Source of the DNA: Stenotrophomonas sp. 57
GTDB taxonomy: Bacteria; Pseudomonadota; Gammaproteobacteria; Xanthomonadales; Xanthomonadaceae
Reading direction: 5' to 3'
Length of the DNA: 64,000 bases
Assembly (NCBI RefSeq): GCF_030291075.1
Contig: NZ_CP127407.1
Location: 432,001-496,000, forward strand
This document shows positions 42,509 to 50,544 of this stretch, piece by piece. The notes below the pieces were generated by a model that worked only from the letters and a program-made list of their open reading frames with translations, ran no database searches and had not been told where the DNA came from. The translations under genes and the position numbers were made by a program. Every line of letters starts with the position of its first letter. Positions within the stretch are counted from its first letter, which is position 1.

Positions 42509-42793
42509 ATGGCCCATGTACACAAGCATCGAAAGCAGCTGCTGACCCGGGTGCGCCGTATCGCGGGTCAGGTGGCGGCGTTGGAGCAGGCGCTGGACAC
42601 GCCCGAGGGCGAGGCGGGCGACTGCGCGGACGTGCTGGTGCAGGTCGCCGCCGTGCGCGGTGCAGCCCACAGTCTGCTGATGGAGCTGCTGCACGAGCAC
42701 CTGCAGGAGCACGTGGTGGGCGCCGAAGATCCGCAACAGCGGGCCGCCGAAGCCCAAGTGCTGGTGGAGCTGCTGCGCCGCTACGGCAAATAG
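42509..42793 (+). CDS. dmeR: Metal-sensing CsoR/RcnR family repressor (DmeR-like)
   Basis: 94 residues from ATG 42509. The DUF156 fold is clear: HKHRKQLLTRVRRIAGQVAAL (helix 1, DNA contact), then GDCADVLVQVAAVRGAAHSLLMELLHEHLQEHV. The RcnR-type metal ligands fit: His at the N-terminus (MAHVHKH), Cys in GDCADVL, and the His residues near AAHSLL and LHEHL. Such tetrameric repressors release DNA when Ni or Co binds. The divergent dmeF gene and the ATACCC-N5-GGGTAT site between them support the specific DmeR call. Confidence 0.88.
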   Translation: MAHVHKHRKQLLTRVRRIAGQVAALEQALDTPEGEAGDCADVLVQVAAVRGAAHSLLMELLHEHLQEHVVGAEDPQQRAAEAQVLVELLRRYGK

Positions 42794-42802
42794 GCCGTGG
42801 GG

Positions 42803-42891
42803 TGTAGAGTCGATTGTTAGTCGACTGCTCTTTGCCCAGGCGGCATGAAATCCCGCGCTTCGCGCGATAGTCGACTAACAGTCGACTCTAC
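42803..42891. repeat. SMAG-type palindromic repeat pair
   Basis: Inverted GTAGAGTCGATTGTTAGTCG / complement pair (one T/C change in the left unit). Its right head provides the TAG stop of the MerC gene. Confidence 0.9.
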
Positions 42892-43283
42892 CCCGCGTGC
42901 CGCGTGCCGCGTGCCGCGTGCCGGTGCCGTGCGTTCCAGATGTGCGTGGCAGCCAGCAGCAGGCTGCCGGTAACGGTCATCGGCGTTTCCCAGTCATGCG
43001 AGGGCAGCGCCAGCGCGCCGGCCAGCAACAGCCCCAGACCGGCACCGGCGGTGGCCCAGGCCAGCACGGGCAGCGGATGACGGCGCTCGGCCCGCCACAG
43101 CGCATAGCCGGTCAGCGGCAGGGCGATGGCCACGAACAGCAGGTGCACCCATTCCGCTTCGGCCCACGCGCCGAACAGCGGCAACGCGGCGGCGAGCAGG
43201 GGCAGTGCCAGGCAGTGCAGCAGGCACAGGCTGGACAGGGCGACCGCGCCGGCATCGAGCAGGGCGGCAGAAGGCGACTTCAT
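42888..43283 (-). CDS. MerC-domain membrane protein
   Basis: 131 residues from ATG 43283; a TTG at 43304 is less likely. Four membrane helices. The first carries SSLCLLHCLALPLL, giving Cys20, His23 and Cys24, the metal-binding pair of MerC. MerC proteins move mercuric ion, or in genomes without mer operons probably other metals, into the cytoplasm. A Zur-like box between this gene and the divergent COG0523 GTPase gene suggests that here it belongs to the zinc-starvation response. The stop codon is part of a SMAG repeat, and the C-terminal HRHAARGTRHAG tail is His/Arg-rich. Confidence 0.82.
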   Translation of the reverse strand: MKSPSAALLDAGAVALSSLCLLHCLALPLLAAALPLFGAWAEAEWVHLLFVAIALPLTGYALWRAERRHPLPVLAWATAGAGLGLLLAGALALPSHDWETPMTVTGSLLLAATHIWNARHRHAARGTRHAG

Positions 43284-43305
43284 CGGGGGAGGTTCCTTGC
43301 GCAAT

Positions 43306-43326
43306 AATTGTTATACAGTAACATTT
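43306..43326. promoter_or_regulatory. Zur-like box between the merC-like and COG0523 genes
   Basis: TGTTATACAGTAACA at 43309-43323 is a near-perfect palindrome matching the GTTATA-like half sites of Gram-negative Zur operators, with flanking AAT and TTT. It is 23 bp from the MerC start and 30 bp from the GTPase start, well placed to repress both. Confidence 0.75.
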
Positions 43327-43352
43327 CCGTTCCGCAGCCAACCCGCTCCGAC

Positions 43353-44678
43353 ATGAACACTGTTTCCCGCGCCGACCGCCGCCTTCCGGTCACCGTGCTG
43401 TCCGGCTTCCTCGGGGCCGGCAAGACCACCCTGCTCAACCAGATCCTGCGCAACCGCGAGGGACTGCGCGTGGCGGTCATCGTCAACGACATGAGCGAGG
43501 TCAACATCGACGCGCAGCTGGTGCGCGAAGGCGGTGCCGAACTGCGCCGCACCGAAGAGACGCTGGTGGAGTTCAGCAACGGCTGCATCTGCTGCACGCT
43601 GCGCGATGACCTGCTGCAGGAAGTGCGGCGCCTGGCCGATGCGGGTCGTTATGACTACCTGCTGATCGAATCGACCGGGATCGGAGAGCCGATGCCGGTG
43701 GCCGCGACGTTCGCGGTGCGCGACGAACACGGCTTCAGCCTGAGCGATATCGCGCGCCTGGACACGATGGTGACGGTGGTGGATGGCAGCGCGTTCCTTG
43801 CCGACTTCGGTTCCTCACAACGCCTGGCCGAGCGTGGACAGCAGGCCGGCCCGGAGGATGACCGCGGGGTGGTTGACCTGCTGTGCGAGCAGGTCGAGTT
43901 CGCCGATGTGATCGTGGTCAGCAAAGTGGACCAGGTGGATGACGAGGTACTGCAGGACACGCTGGCGGTACTGCGTGGGCTGAACCGAAACGCGAAGCTG
44001 CTGCTGTCCAGCTTCGGCGATGTGCCACTGGCTGAACTGCTGGATACCGGTCGCTTCGACATGGAGCGTGCACAACGTGCGCCGGGCTGGGTGAAGGAAT
44101 TGCGCGGGGAGCACACACCGGAAACCGAGGAGTACGGCATCGGTAGCTTCGTCTACCGCTCGCGACGCCCGTTCCACCCCGCGCGATTCGCCCGCGCGCT
44201 GCAGTCAGGGATGCCCGGCGTGATCCGCAGCAAGGGCTGGTTCTGGTTGGCCAACCGCATGGACTGGGTGGGCGAACTGAACACCGTGGGTGCAGCGACG
44301 CGCACGCAGGCGGCAGGCTTCTGGTACGCCGCGCGCGATCGCGTGCGTGCGGGCATCGAGAACACCACACCGCTGTTGCCGCCGACACCGCTGCCGTACA
44401 GCGATCTTGGCTGGGCACGCCAGCAGGCCGACTGCTGGAGCGCACCCCTGCCGGGCTTGGAGGAATTCCCGGATTCGGCCGCGCACGCGGCGATGCAGCG
44501 GCTATGGCATCCCTTGTGGGGCGACCGCCGCCAGGAGCTGGTGGTGATTGGCGTGCACATGGATGAGCGCGCGGTGCGTGCGGAGCTGGACGCCTGCCTG
44601 CTCAACGACCAGGAACTGCGCGCGGGGCCGTTGCTGTGGCAGCAGATGCCGCAGGCATTCCCGGTGTGGAAGCGTTGA
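43353..44678 (+). CDS. COG0523 zinc chaperone GTPase (ZigA/CobW-like)
   Basis: 441 residues from ATG 43353; the ORF extends back to 43308 through the Zur-like box and was trimmed. N-terminal G domain: Walker [10 protein letters not shown] (18-26), metal-binding GCICC (77-81) in its CxCC form, ESTGIGEP, and a VSKVDQ guanine-specificity motif. The C-terminal CobW_C domain starts near residue 250 ([19 protein letters not shown]) and holds the family's RSKGWFWLA motif. COG0523 GTPases deliver zinc to enzymes when it is scarce; the ZigA branch is typically under Zur. The divergent MerC-like gene shares the control region. Confidence 0.9.
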   Translation: MNTVSRADRRLPVTVLSGFLGAGKTTLLNQILRNREGLRVAVIVNDMSEVNIDAQLVREGGAELRRTEETLVEFSNGCICCTLRDDLLQEVRRLADAGRYDYLLIESTGIGEPMPVAATFAVRDEHGFSLSDIARLDTMVTVVDGSAFLADFGSSQRLAERGQQAGPEDDRGVVDLLCEQVEFADVIVVSKVDQVDDEVLQDTLAVLRGLNRNAKLLLSSFGDVPLAELLDTGRFDMERAQRAPGWVKELRGEHTPETEEYGIGSFVYRSRRPFHPARFARALQSGMPGVIRSKGWFWLANRMDWVGELNTVGAATRTQAAGFWYAARDRVRAGIENTTPLLPPTPLPYSDLGWARQQADCWSAPLPGLEEFPDSAAHAAMQRLWHPLWGDRRQELVVIGVHMDERAVRAELDACLLNDQELRAGPLLWQQMPQAFPVWKR

Positions 44679-44691
44679 GCTGACGGCTCCT

Positions 44692-44866
44692 GTAGAGCCA
44701 CGCCATGCGTGGATGGCGGTTCAACCGGTCTTTGCCCGCCTTGTAGAGCCGAGCGAACGCTCGGCTGGCGGATCATTCCATCCATGCAGGGCGTGGATCT
44801 ACTGCAGCTGCAGCCGAGCGTGGGCTCGGCTCTACACAGGCGAATCCATGCACGGCGTGGATCTAC
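44692..44866. repeat. Cluster of SMAG-type half units
   Basis: At least five half units in 175 bp: GTAGAGCCACGCCATGCGTG at 44692, GTAGAGCCGAGCGAACGCTC at about 44743, then three complementary units ending CTAC near 44802, 44836 and 44866. Two subtypes (CCACGC and GCCGAGC) are interleaved. The last unit gives the TAG stop of the ABC-F gene. Confidence 0.85.
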
Positions 44867-46470
44867 AGCGCGTCCCGCCACTGCCAGGCATCGGCGGCGA
44901 CCTGCAGCACCTGCGTCGGTCGCAACGCCTGCAGCAGATGCCGGTCATGGCTGACCATCATCAGTGCCCCCGGCCACGCAGCAAGCAGCTCTTCCAACGC
45001 CTGCAACGCGCTCAGATCCAGCGCATTACCGGGTTCGTCCAGCAGCAACAGCTGGGGTGCGGGATCGGCATACAGCACGCTGGCCAGCGCCCCCTTCACC
45101 CGCTCGCCATCACTGAGGCTGCCGGCTGCCCGCTGGATGCGCTGTGCGTCCAGCCCGAGCAAGGCCAGCCGCGTGCGCAGTTCGCCCACATCGGCGCCTG
45201 GGTTCGCCGCCTGCACCGTCTCCAGGATGCTGCGCCCGCCGGACAATCCCAACAGCTGCTGGTCCAGCAGTGCCAATGGCGCATGCCGTTGCACGGTGCC
45301 ACTGCGTGCAGGCAGCTGCCCTGCCAGCACACGCAGCAGGGTGGATTTTCCAGCACCGTTGTCACCGATCACAGCGGTGCGCTGCCCGCGGCGGATCTCC
45401 AGCTGCAAGGGAGCGACGCAGCCGTACGGCAGCACCAGCGACTCTGCCTGCAGCAGGCGTGAACTGCCGCGTTCGCCTTCACTGGCAAACAGTGCCAGTT
45501 CCGGCGCAGCGTGAACCGCTGATGCCGCTGCGCGCAGCTGGTCGGCGCTGACCTGCAGGCGCTCGGCCTGGACCTGCTGAGCACGGCCATGGCTGGCCTC
45601 GGCGCGCTGCTTCTGCCGGCCCAGCAGGATCGGCGCCTGGTTGGCCTGCTTTGCATCGCGGTTGCCGCGTGCCTGGCGTTGCTGCTGCCGTTCGTGCTGC
45701 TCACGCGCGCTGCGCTGCTGCTGGCGGTGCTGGGCGCGCGCGTGGTCAAGCTGGGCGGCGGCAGCTTCGCGTTCGGCGGCACGCGCATCGGCGTAGTGCT
45801 GCCACGGCCCGCCATAGCGGTGCAGTCCGCGCGCGTCCAGTTCGACGATCTGCTGCATGTGCCCAAGCAGTTCGCGATCGTGGCTGATCGCCAGCAGGCC
45901 GCCACGCCATTGCTGCAGCTGTTCGTACAGCTGTTGGCGATGGCGTGCATCGAGGTGGTTGCTGGGTTCGTCCAGGATCAGCCAATCGGCACCGCTGGCC
46001 CAGGCACCGGACAGCGCCACCTGCATCGCTTGGCCACCGCTGAGGCGTGCGGCGGGCTGGGCGGGATCGAGATCGTCCGGCAGCCGCAATGCCTGCCATC
46101 GCTCCTGCAGGCGTTCGCGCAGATCCCAGCGGTCGCCGACGCGGGCGAAGTCGGCTTCGTCCACGCTGCCCGCTTCAATGCGCGCCAGTGCAGCCAGTTC
46201 CTCGCCCACGCCGGCGAGCTCCCCCACGGTGCCGGACGGTGGATAGCCGGGCGTGGGAAACAGGAACACGCGGCCGCTGCCGCGCACCTGGCCGCTGTCG
46301 GGCAACAGCCGGCCCGCCAGCAGGCGTGCCAGCACGCTCTTGCCGGCACCATTGGCACCGACCAGGCCGGTGGCAAACGGATCGAAGGAAAACGACAGAT
46401 CGGAAAACAGCGGGCGGCCGTCGGCCAGCCGATACGACACGCGATCGAGCGTGAGGGAATGTGTGGTCAT
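44863..46470 (-). CDS. ABC-F family ATPase
   Basis: 535 residues from ATG 46470 (GGAGG upstream). Two nucleotide-binding domains without membrane parts: Walker A GANGAGKS (38-45), signature LSGGQ and Walker B LILDEPSNHLD in the first; GDNGAGKS, LSDGE and LLLDEPGNALD in the second. A Gln/Arg-rich charged linker (HRQQQRSAREQHERQQQRQARG) joins them. ABC-F proteins act on the ribosome, relieving stalling or displacing antibiotics. Here the second signature (LSDGE) and second Walker B (DEPGNALD) depart from the LSGGQ and DEPTNHLD norms, so that site may be regulatory. The stop codon is repeat-derived. Confidence 0.9.
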   Translation of the reverse strand: MTTHSLTLDRVSYRLADGRPLFSDLSFSFDPFATGLVGANGAGKSVLARLLAGRLLPDSGQVRGSGRVFLFPTPGYPPSGTVGELAGVGEELAALARIEAGSVDEADFARVGDRWDLRERLQERWQALRLPDDLDPAQPAARLSGGQAMQVALSGAWASGADWLILDEPSNHLDARHRQQLYEQLQQWRGGLLAISHDRELLGHMQQIVELDARGLHRYGGPWQHYADARAAEREAAAAQLDHARAQHRQQQRSAREQHERQQQRQARGNRDAKQANQAPILLGRQKQRAEASHGRAQQVQAERLQVSADQLRAAASAVHAAPELALFASEGERGSSRLLQAESLVLPYGCVAPLQLEIRRGQRTAVIGDNGAGKSTLLRVLAGQLPARSGTVQRHAPLALLDQQLLGLSGGRSILETVQAANPGADVGELRTRLALLGLDAQRIQRAAGSLSDGERVKGALASVLYADPAPQLLLLDEPGNALDLSALQALEELLAAWPGALMMVSHDRHLLQALRPTQVLQVAADAWQWRDAL

Positions 46471-46671
46471 GCGACCTCCATGGATGCCGGGTTCTCCCCT
46501 GCGCGCAGGGGCGGGAAGAGTCAGGCCGTCTGTTGGGAAGACGGCGGCATCAATGGCGCATTGGTCGCGAGCCTCTGGGAGGAATGAGCGGCCAGTATAG
46601 CGGCAGTGGCTGAATGGTCAGGTGTGCGGCCGCCGGGCATGGCCGGGCGCTACCGATGGTCGGGCGGTTCT

Positions 46672-46737
46672 GTAGAGCCGAGCCGATGCTCGGCTTCCTT
46701 TCGCCGCGAGACGCATCCACGCATGGCGTGGATCTAC
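46672..46737. repeat. SMAG-type hybrid pair
   Basis: A GCCGAGC-type unit (GTAGAGCCGAGCCGATGCTC) is followed by a CCACGC-type unit ending in GTGGATCTAC. The right head contains the TAG stop of the LysR gene ending at 46734. Another REP-like unit (GCCGGGCATGGCCGGGCGC) is just to the left, near 46633. Confidence 0.8.
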
Positions 46738-47633
46738 GGCACGGTACCCAGGCGGGCGCCGACGAAGTCGATGAACACCCGCAGCTTCGGCAGTACGTGT
46801 CGGCCCGACGGCCACAGCAGATGGAAGGTGCCGCAGGAATGCACATGCTCGTCCAGCACCGTGACCAGGCGGCCGTCGGCCAGCGCATCGCGCACCGAGT
46901 GCACCGGCACGAAGGCCAGGCCGATATCGCGCAGTGTGAGCGCTACCCGCGCCTCGATGGTGTTGGCCACCATGTGCACCGGAAGCTCCTGCGGCATTTC
47001 ATCGTCGGGCCAGTGGATCGGCCACGGTTCCAGCTTGCCGGTGGTGGGGAAGCGATAGTGCAGCAGCGTGTGCTGCATCAAGCCTGCCGGCGTGCGCGGA
47101 ACGCCGCAGCGCTGCAGGTAGCCCGGCGAGCCAACGACACGCCGCGGGAATACCCCCAGCTGGCGTGCGTTCATCCGCGAGTCGCTGGGTTCGCCAACGC
47201 GCAGCACCGCATCGAAACCTTCCTCGATGACATCGACCAGGCGGTCGCTGAAGTCCAGGTCCAGGCGGATATCCGGATACGCCGCCATGAATTCGGCCAT
47301 CAACGGCAGGGTGAGGTCGCCCACCAGCGGCAGGCTGATGCGCAGCGTGCCGCGGGGCGTGGCGTGTGGCTGTGCCAGCTCGGTGCGCGCGGCATCGCGC
47401 TCGTCGAGGATGCGCCGGCAGCGCGCCAGGAACAGCTGGCCCTCGGCGGTGAGGGTGATGCTGCGCGTGCTGCGATGGAACAGGCGCACGCCCAGCGCGT
47501 GCTCCAGCCGCGCCACGCACTTGCCCGCTGCCGAGGCGGAAATGCCCTGCAGGCGCCCGGTCTCGACGAAGCTGCGGGTGTCGGCGGCGTGCACGAAGGT
47601 CTGCAGGTTGGCGAGGTTGTCCAGGACTGACAT
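46734..47633 (-). CDS. LysR family transcriptional regulator
   Basis: 299 residues from ATG 47633; a longer reading to 47696 is Ala/Pro-rich and unlikely. The N-terminal winged helix is standard: LANLQTFVHAADTRSFVETGRLQGISASAAGKCVARLEHALGVRLFHRSTRS, here cited in parts only as FVHAADTRSF and ISASAAGKCVARLEHALG. The effector-binding domain begins about residue 90 (PRGTLRISLPLVGDLTLP). It is divergent from the serine hydrolase-MFS operon with about 230 bp between, the classic arrangement for a LysR regulator and its target. The TAG stop is inside a SMAG repeat. Confidence 0.9.
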   Translation of the reverse strand: MSVLDNLANLQTFVHAADTRSFVETGRLQGISASAAGKCVARLEHALGVRLFHRSTRSITLTAEGQLFLARCRRILDERDAARTELAQPHATPRGTLRISLPLVGDLTLPLMAEFMAAYPDIRLDLDFSDRLVDVIEEGFDAVLRVGEPSDSRMNARQLGVFPRRVVGSPGYLQRCGVPRTPAGLMQHTLLHYRFPTTGKLEPWPIHWPDDEMPQELPVHMVANTIEARVALTLRDIGLAFVPVHSVRDALADGRLVTVLDEHVHSCGTFHLLWPSGRHVLPKLRVFIDFVGARLGTVP

Positions 47634-47861
47634 GGGCGTGCGGGCAATGAAAGCGGCAGGGTAGGCCGGCGCGGCTGTAGCGGGCGGCCCCGCCATCGCA
47701 ACACTGTGGTGCGGGGTTGCGTGGAGACCGTTGCGGCCTTGCGGTTCCGGCCATCATGCCGATTGCGGACTACACGGTCCATGATGCCCGGAGCGGCAAC
47801 CGGCTTTTTGCGCGGACGCCCGCTGCCTAACGTGGCGGCCTCTCCCCCACGGATCACCGCG

Positions 47862-49040
47862 ATGAATGCCGCTCCTTCCTTCGAACCTGCGCCGACACTG
47901 CCTTCGGTGCAGCGGCTGCTGCAGCAGGTCCACCCGCAGCGCCTGGTCGGTGCGGTGGTGCTGGTGCGCGAGCACGGCGTGCTGCGCCATGCCGGGGCCA
48001 CGGGCCTGGCGGATCGCGAGTCGGCCACGCCGATGCAGCGCGACCAGCTGTTCCGGCTGGCCTCGGTGAGCAAGCCGTTGCTGAGCACGGTGATCCTGCG
48101 CCTGGTGGCCGAGGGCGTGCTCGACCTGGATGCACCGGTGCAGCGCTGGCTGCAGGACTTCCGCCCGGCGCTGGCCGATGGCAGCACGCCGCCCATCAGC
48201 CTGCGCCAGCTGCTCAGCCACAGCAGCGGGTTGGGCTACCGCTTCCTCGAAGCCGATGCGGATGGCCCCTATGCGCGCGCAGGTGTCAGCGACGGCATGG
48301 ATGCCAACCCGTTGACGCTGGCCGAGAACGTGCGCCGCATCGCGCAGGCGCCACTGCTGTTCGCACCGGGCCGCCAGTGGATGTATTCGCTGGGCGTGGA
48401 TGTGGCCGGCGCCGTGGCCGAAGCGGCAACCGGGGAAACGCTGCAGGCCTTGTTCGCCCGCTTGCTGGCTGCGCCCCTGGGCCTGCGCGATACCGCCTTC
48501 GCCACCCACGATGCGGCACGGCTGGCCACGCCCTATGTCACCGACACCCCGCAGCCGCACCGCCTGCGCGAAGGCGAGGTGGTCGCCCCGTTCGAGGGCA
48601 CGGTAGGCATCGAGTACAGCCTCGCCCGCGCGACCGACGCCAGCCGGTTTCCTTCGGCTGGCGCGGGCCTGGTGGGTACCGCCGATGAGGTGATGCGGGT
48701 GCTGGAGGCGTTGCGCGACGGGCAGCGCTCCGGCGTGTTGCCGCCCCGGCTGGTGGCGGAGATGGCGACCCCGCAGGTGGGCGAGCAGGGGCCGCCGGAA
48801 CCGCCGGGCTGGAGCTTCGGCCTTGGCTTTTCGGTGCTGCGCGATGCGGCCGCCAGCGGTACGCCGCAGAACGCAGGTACATGGCGATGGGGCGGTGCCT
48901 ACGGCCACAGCTGGTTCGTCGACCCTGCGCGCGGCCTGAGCGTGGTGGCGCTGACCAACACGCTGTACGAAGGCATGGACGGTGCCTTTGTCGATGAACT
49001 GCGCGATGCGGTGTATGCCGATCTAGGGACGGCACGATGA
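47862..49040 (+). CDS. Serine hydrolase, class C beta-lactamase-like fold
   Basis: 392 residues from ATG 47862; the frame is open to 47706 without a better start. Penicillin-recognising fold motifs: SxxK as S68-V-S-K71 (LASVSKPLLS), Tyr175 in PGRQWMYSLGVD, LLSHSSGLGYRF near 118-128, and a C-terminal GGAYGHSWFVDP in place of the KTG triad. The tyrosine motif is YSL rather than YSN, common in esterase-type members (EstB-like, LACTB-like). No signal peptide, so probably a cytosolic esterase or peptidase, not an antibiotic-degrading enzyme. Its stop overlaps the MFS start (ATGA), so the two are co-translated. Confidence 0.87.
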   Translation: MNAAPSFEPAPTLPSVQRLLQQVHPQRLVGAVVLVREHGVLRHAGATGLADRESATPMQRDQLFRLASVSKPLLSTVILRLVAEGVLDLDAPVQRWLQDFRPALADGSTPPISLRQLLSHSSGLGYRFLEADADGPYARAGVSDGMDANPLTLAENVRRIAQAPLLFAPGRQWMYSLGVDVAGAVAEAATGETLQALFARLLAAPLGLRDTAFATHDAARLATPYVTDTPQPHRLREGEVVAPFEGTVGIEYSLARATDASRFPSAGAGLVGTADEVMRVLEALRDGQRSGVLPPRLVAEMATPQVGEQGPPEPPGWSFGLGFSVLRDAAASGTPQNAGTWRWGGAYGHSWFVDPARGLSVVALTNTLYEGMDGAFVDELRDAVYADLGTAR

Positions 49041-50221
49041 GCGGCCATGCCATCGATGCGGCCGGCCCGGCCGGTGAAGCCACGCGTCTGCCATGGGCCG
49101 GCCTGCTGGCACTGGCCGGCGGCGGCTTCATCACCCTGCTGACCGAGACCTTGCCGGCCGGTGTATTGCGGCCGATGGGCGACAGCCTGGGCGTGAGCGA
49201 TGCGGCGGTGGGGCAGCTGGTGAGCGTGTACGCACTCGGCTCGGTGATGGCCGCATTGCCGATGACCGCGCTGACCCAGCGCCTGCCACGACGCCCGCTG
49301 TTGCTGGCAGCCATTGCCGGCTTCGTGGTGGTCAACACACTGACTGCGTTGAGCAGCAGCTACCCACTGATCCTGGCCGCGCGTTTCCTGGCGGGGGTGA
49401 GCGGCGGGCTGCTGTGGTCGCTGGTGGCCGGCTATGCCGCACGCATGGTGGTGCCCTCGCTGCAGGGCCGGGCGATTGCGGTGGCGATGGTCGGATCGCC
49501 GTTGGCGCTGTCGCTCGGTGTTCCGGCGGGCACGTTGCTGGGGCAGCAGATCGGCTGGCGCTGGGCGTTCGCCTTGATGAGCGTGCTGGGCGTGGGGCTG
49601 CTGGCCTACGCGCGCTGGGCGCTGCCAGCCTTGCCCGCCGCCGGTGCCGGCCAGCGCACATCGCTGGGCGCCGTCTGGCGCATGCCCGGCGTGCGCAGTG
49701 CACTGCTGGTGATGGTGCTGTACGTGCTCGCGCACAACGTGCTCTACACCTACATCGAACCGCTGGCAGTGGACGCCGGGGCGGGCCCGTGGCTGGATCG
49801 CCTGCTGCTGGCTTTCGGCCTGGCCGCGATTGCCGGCATCGGTATTGCCGGCTGGGGTGTGGACCGCCACCTGCGCACGCTGGTGTGGGCGGCAGTGATC
49901 GGTTTCATCCTGCCGGTGCTGGCGCTGCTGTTGTGGCCGGGCGACGCGACCGCGCTGCTGCTGGCGACGATCCTGTGGGGCGTGGCCTTCGGCGCGGTAC
50001 CGACGCTGTTCCAGACCGCACTCGCCCGGCGTGCCGGTGCCGCCGCGGACCTGGCGCAATCGATGCTGGTGACTGGCTGGAACCTGGCCATTGCTGCTGG
50101 AGGTGTGGCGGGTGGTGTGCTGCTGCAGGCCGGTGGGCCCACCCGGTTGGGGTGGTTGCCGTTGCTGCTGCTGGCGATGACCGCTGCATGGTTGCTGGTA
50201 CGGCCGGAGGCCTGGGCGTAG
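49037..50221 (+). CDS. MFS transporter, DHA1 (drug:H+ antiporter) type
   Basis: 394 residues from ATG 49037, overlapping the serine hydrolase gene by 4 nt. Twelve hydrophobic helices. The loop between helices 2 and 3 reads MTALTQRLPRRPLLLAA, corresponding to MFS motif A, and the helix-4/5 region has LLWSLVAGYAARMVVP and GSPLALSLGVPAGTLLGQ (motif C-like, antiporter). This is the AraJ/YdhP-like branch, exporting small molecules or sugars. Operon with the hydrolase suggests export of its product or substrate, under the divergent LysR regulator. Confidence 0.9.
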   Translation: MSGHAIDAAGPAGEATRLPWAGLLALAGGGFITLLTETLPAGVLRPMGDSLGVSDAAVGQLVSVYALGSVMAALPMTALTQRLPRRPLLLAAIAGFVVVNTLTALSSSYPLILAARFLAGVSGGLLWSLVAGYAARMVVPSLQGRAIAVAMVGSPLALSLGVPAGTLLGQQIGWRWAFALMSVLGVGLLAYARWALPALPAAGAGQRTSLGAVWRMPGVRSALLVMVLYVLAHNVLYTYIEPLAVDAGAGPWLDRLLLAFGLAAIAGIGIAGWGVDRHLRTLVWAAVIGFILPVLALLLWPGDATALLLATILWGVAFGAVPTLFQTALARRAGAAADLAQSMLVTGWNLAIAAGGVAGGVLLQAGGPTRLGWLPLLLLAMTAAWLLVRPEAWA

Positions 50222-50544
50222 GCCGTGATCATCCATGATGTGGTGCCGGCCAGCGGCCGGCACTACCGGGGTCCACGCCATCCACGCATGGTGTGGATCT
50301 ACCGGGCGCAGCGACCCGCGTTTGCCTTTGCTTTTGCTTTCTTCTGTTGATTCCGGGGTGGGACGTCGCCGCAATGTGTCCGTGGCCGGGTGGGTGGGTT
50401 GCGCAGGGGCGTGAGCCGCATGGATGCGGCGACCGAGCTTACATGGACGTACTTGCAGCGCCCCCTGCGCGACCCATCCACCCGGCCCCAAGTGATGGAT
50501 TCACCGGGCGCGACCCACCACGAGGGGCTCCGCCGTTCGCCGTC
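50222..50544. other. Intergenic region with REP units and repeat copy A
   Basis: Holds a TGCCGGCC-type REP unit (50243-50266), a CCACGC-type unit ending CTAC (50278-50302), and then copy A of a modular repeat (50320-50541). No gene seen. The right end touches the stop codon of the EAL gene. Confidence 0.8.
50320..50541 (+). repeat. Modular hairpin repeat, copy A
   Basis: A T-rich 5' module (TTTGCCTTTGCTTTTGCTTT, then TTGATTCCGGGGTGGG and CCGCA) is followed by a 104-bp hairpin at 50384-50487 and a 3' module (CGACCCACCACGAGGGGCTC, then CGCCGTTCGCC) at 50510-50541. The hairpin core contains GTGAGCCGCATGGATGCGGC and ACATGGACGTACTTGCAGCG. Homologous to copies B and C near 59.2-59.8 kb. Confidence 0.85.

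Noticed and set aside
47862..49040. Serine hydrolase as an antibiotic-resistance beta-lactamase
   Set aside because: No signal peptide, YSL instead of YSN, and no KTG triad; esterase-type members fit better.
49093..50238. A 381-residue frame overlapping the MFS gene
   Set aside because: It is a +2 shadow of a clear twelve-helix transporter and is Gly/Arg/Ala-rich without membrane pattern.
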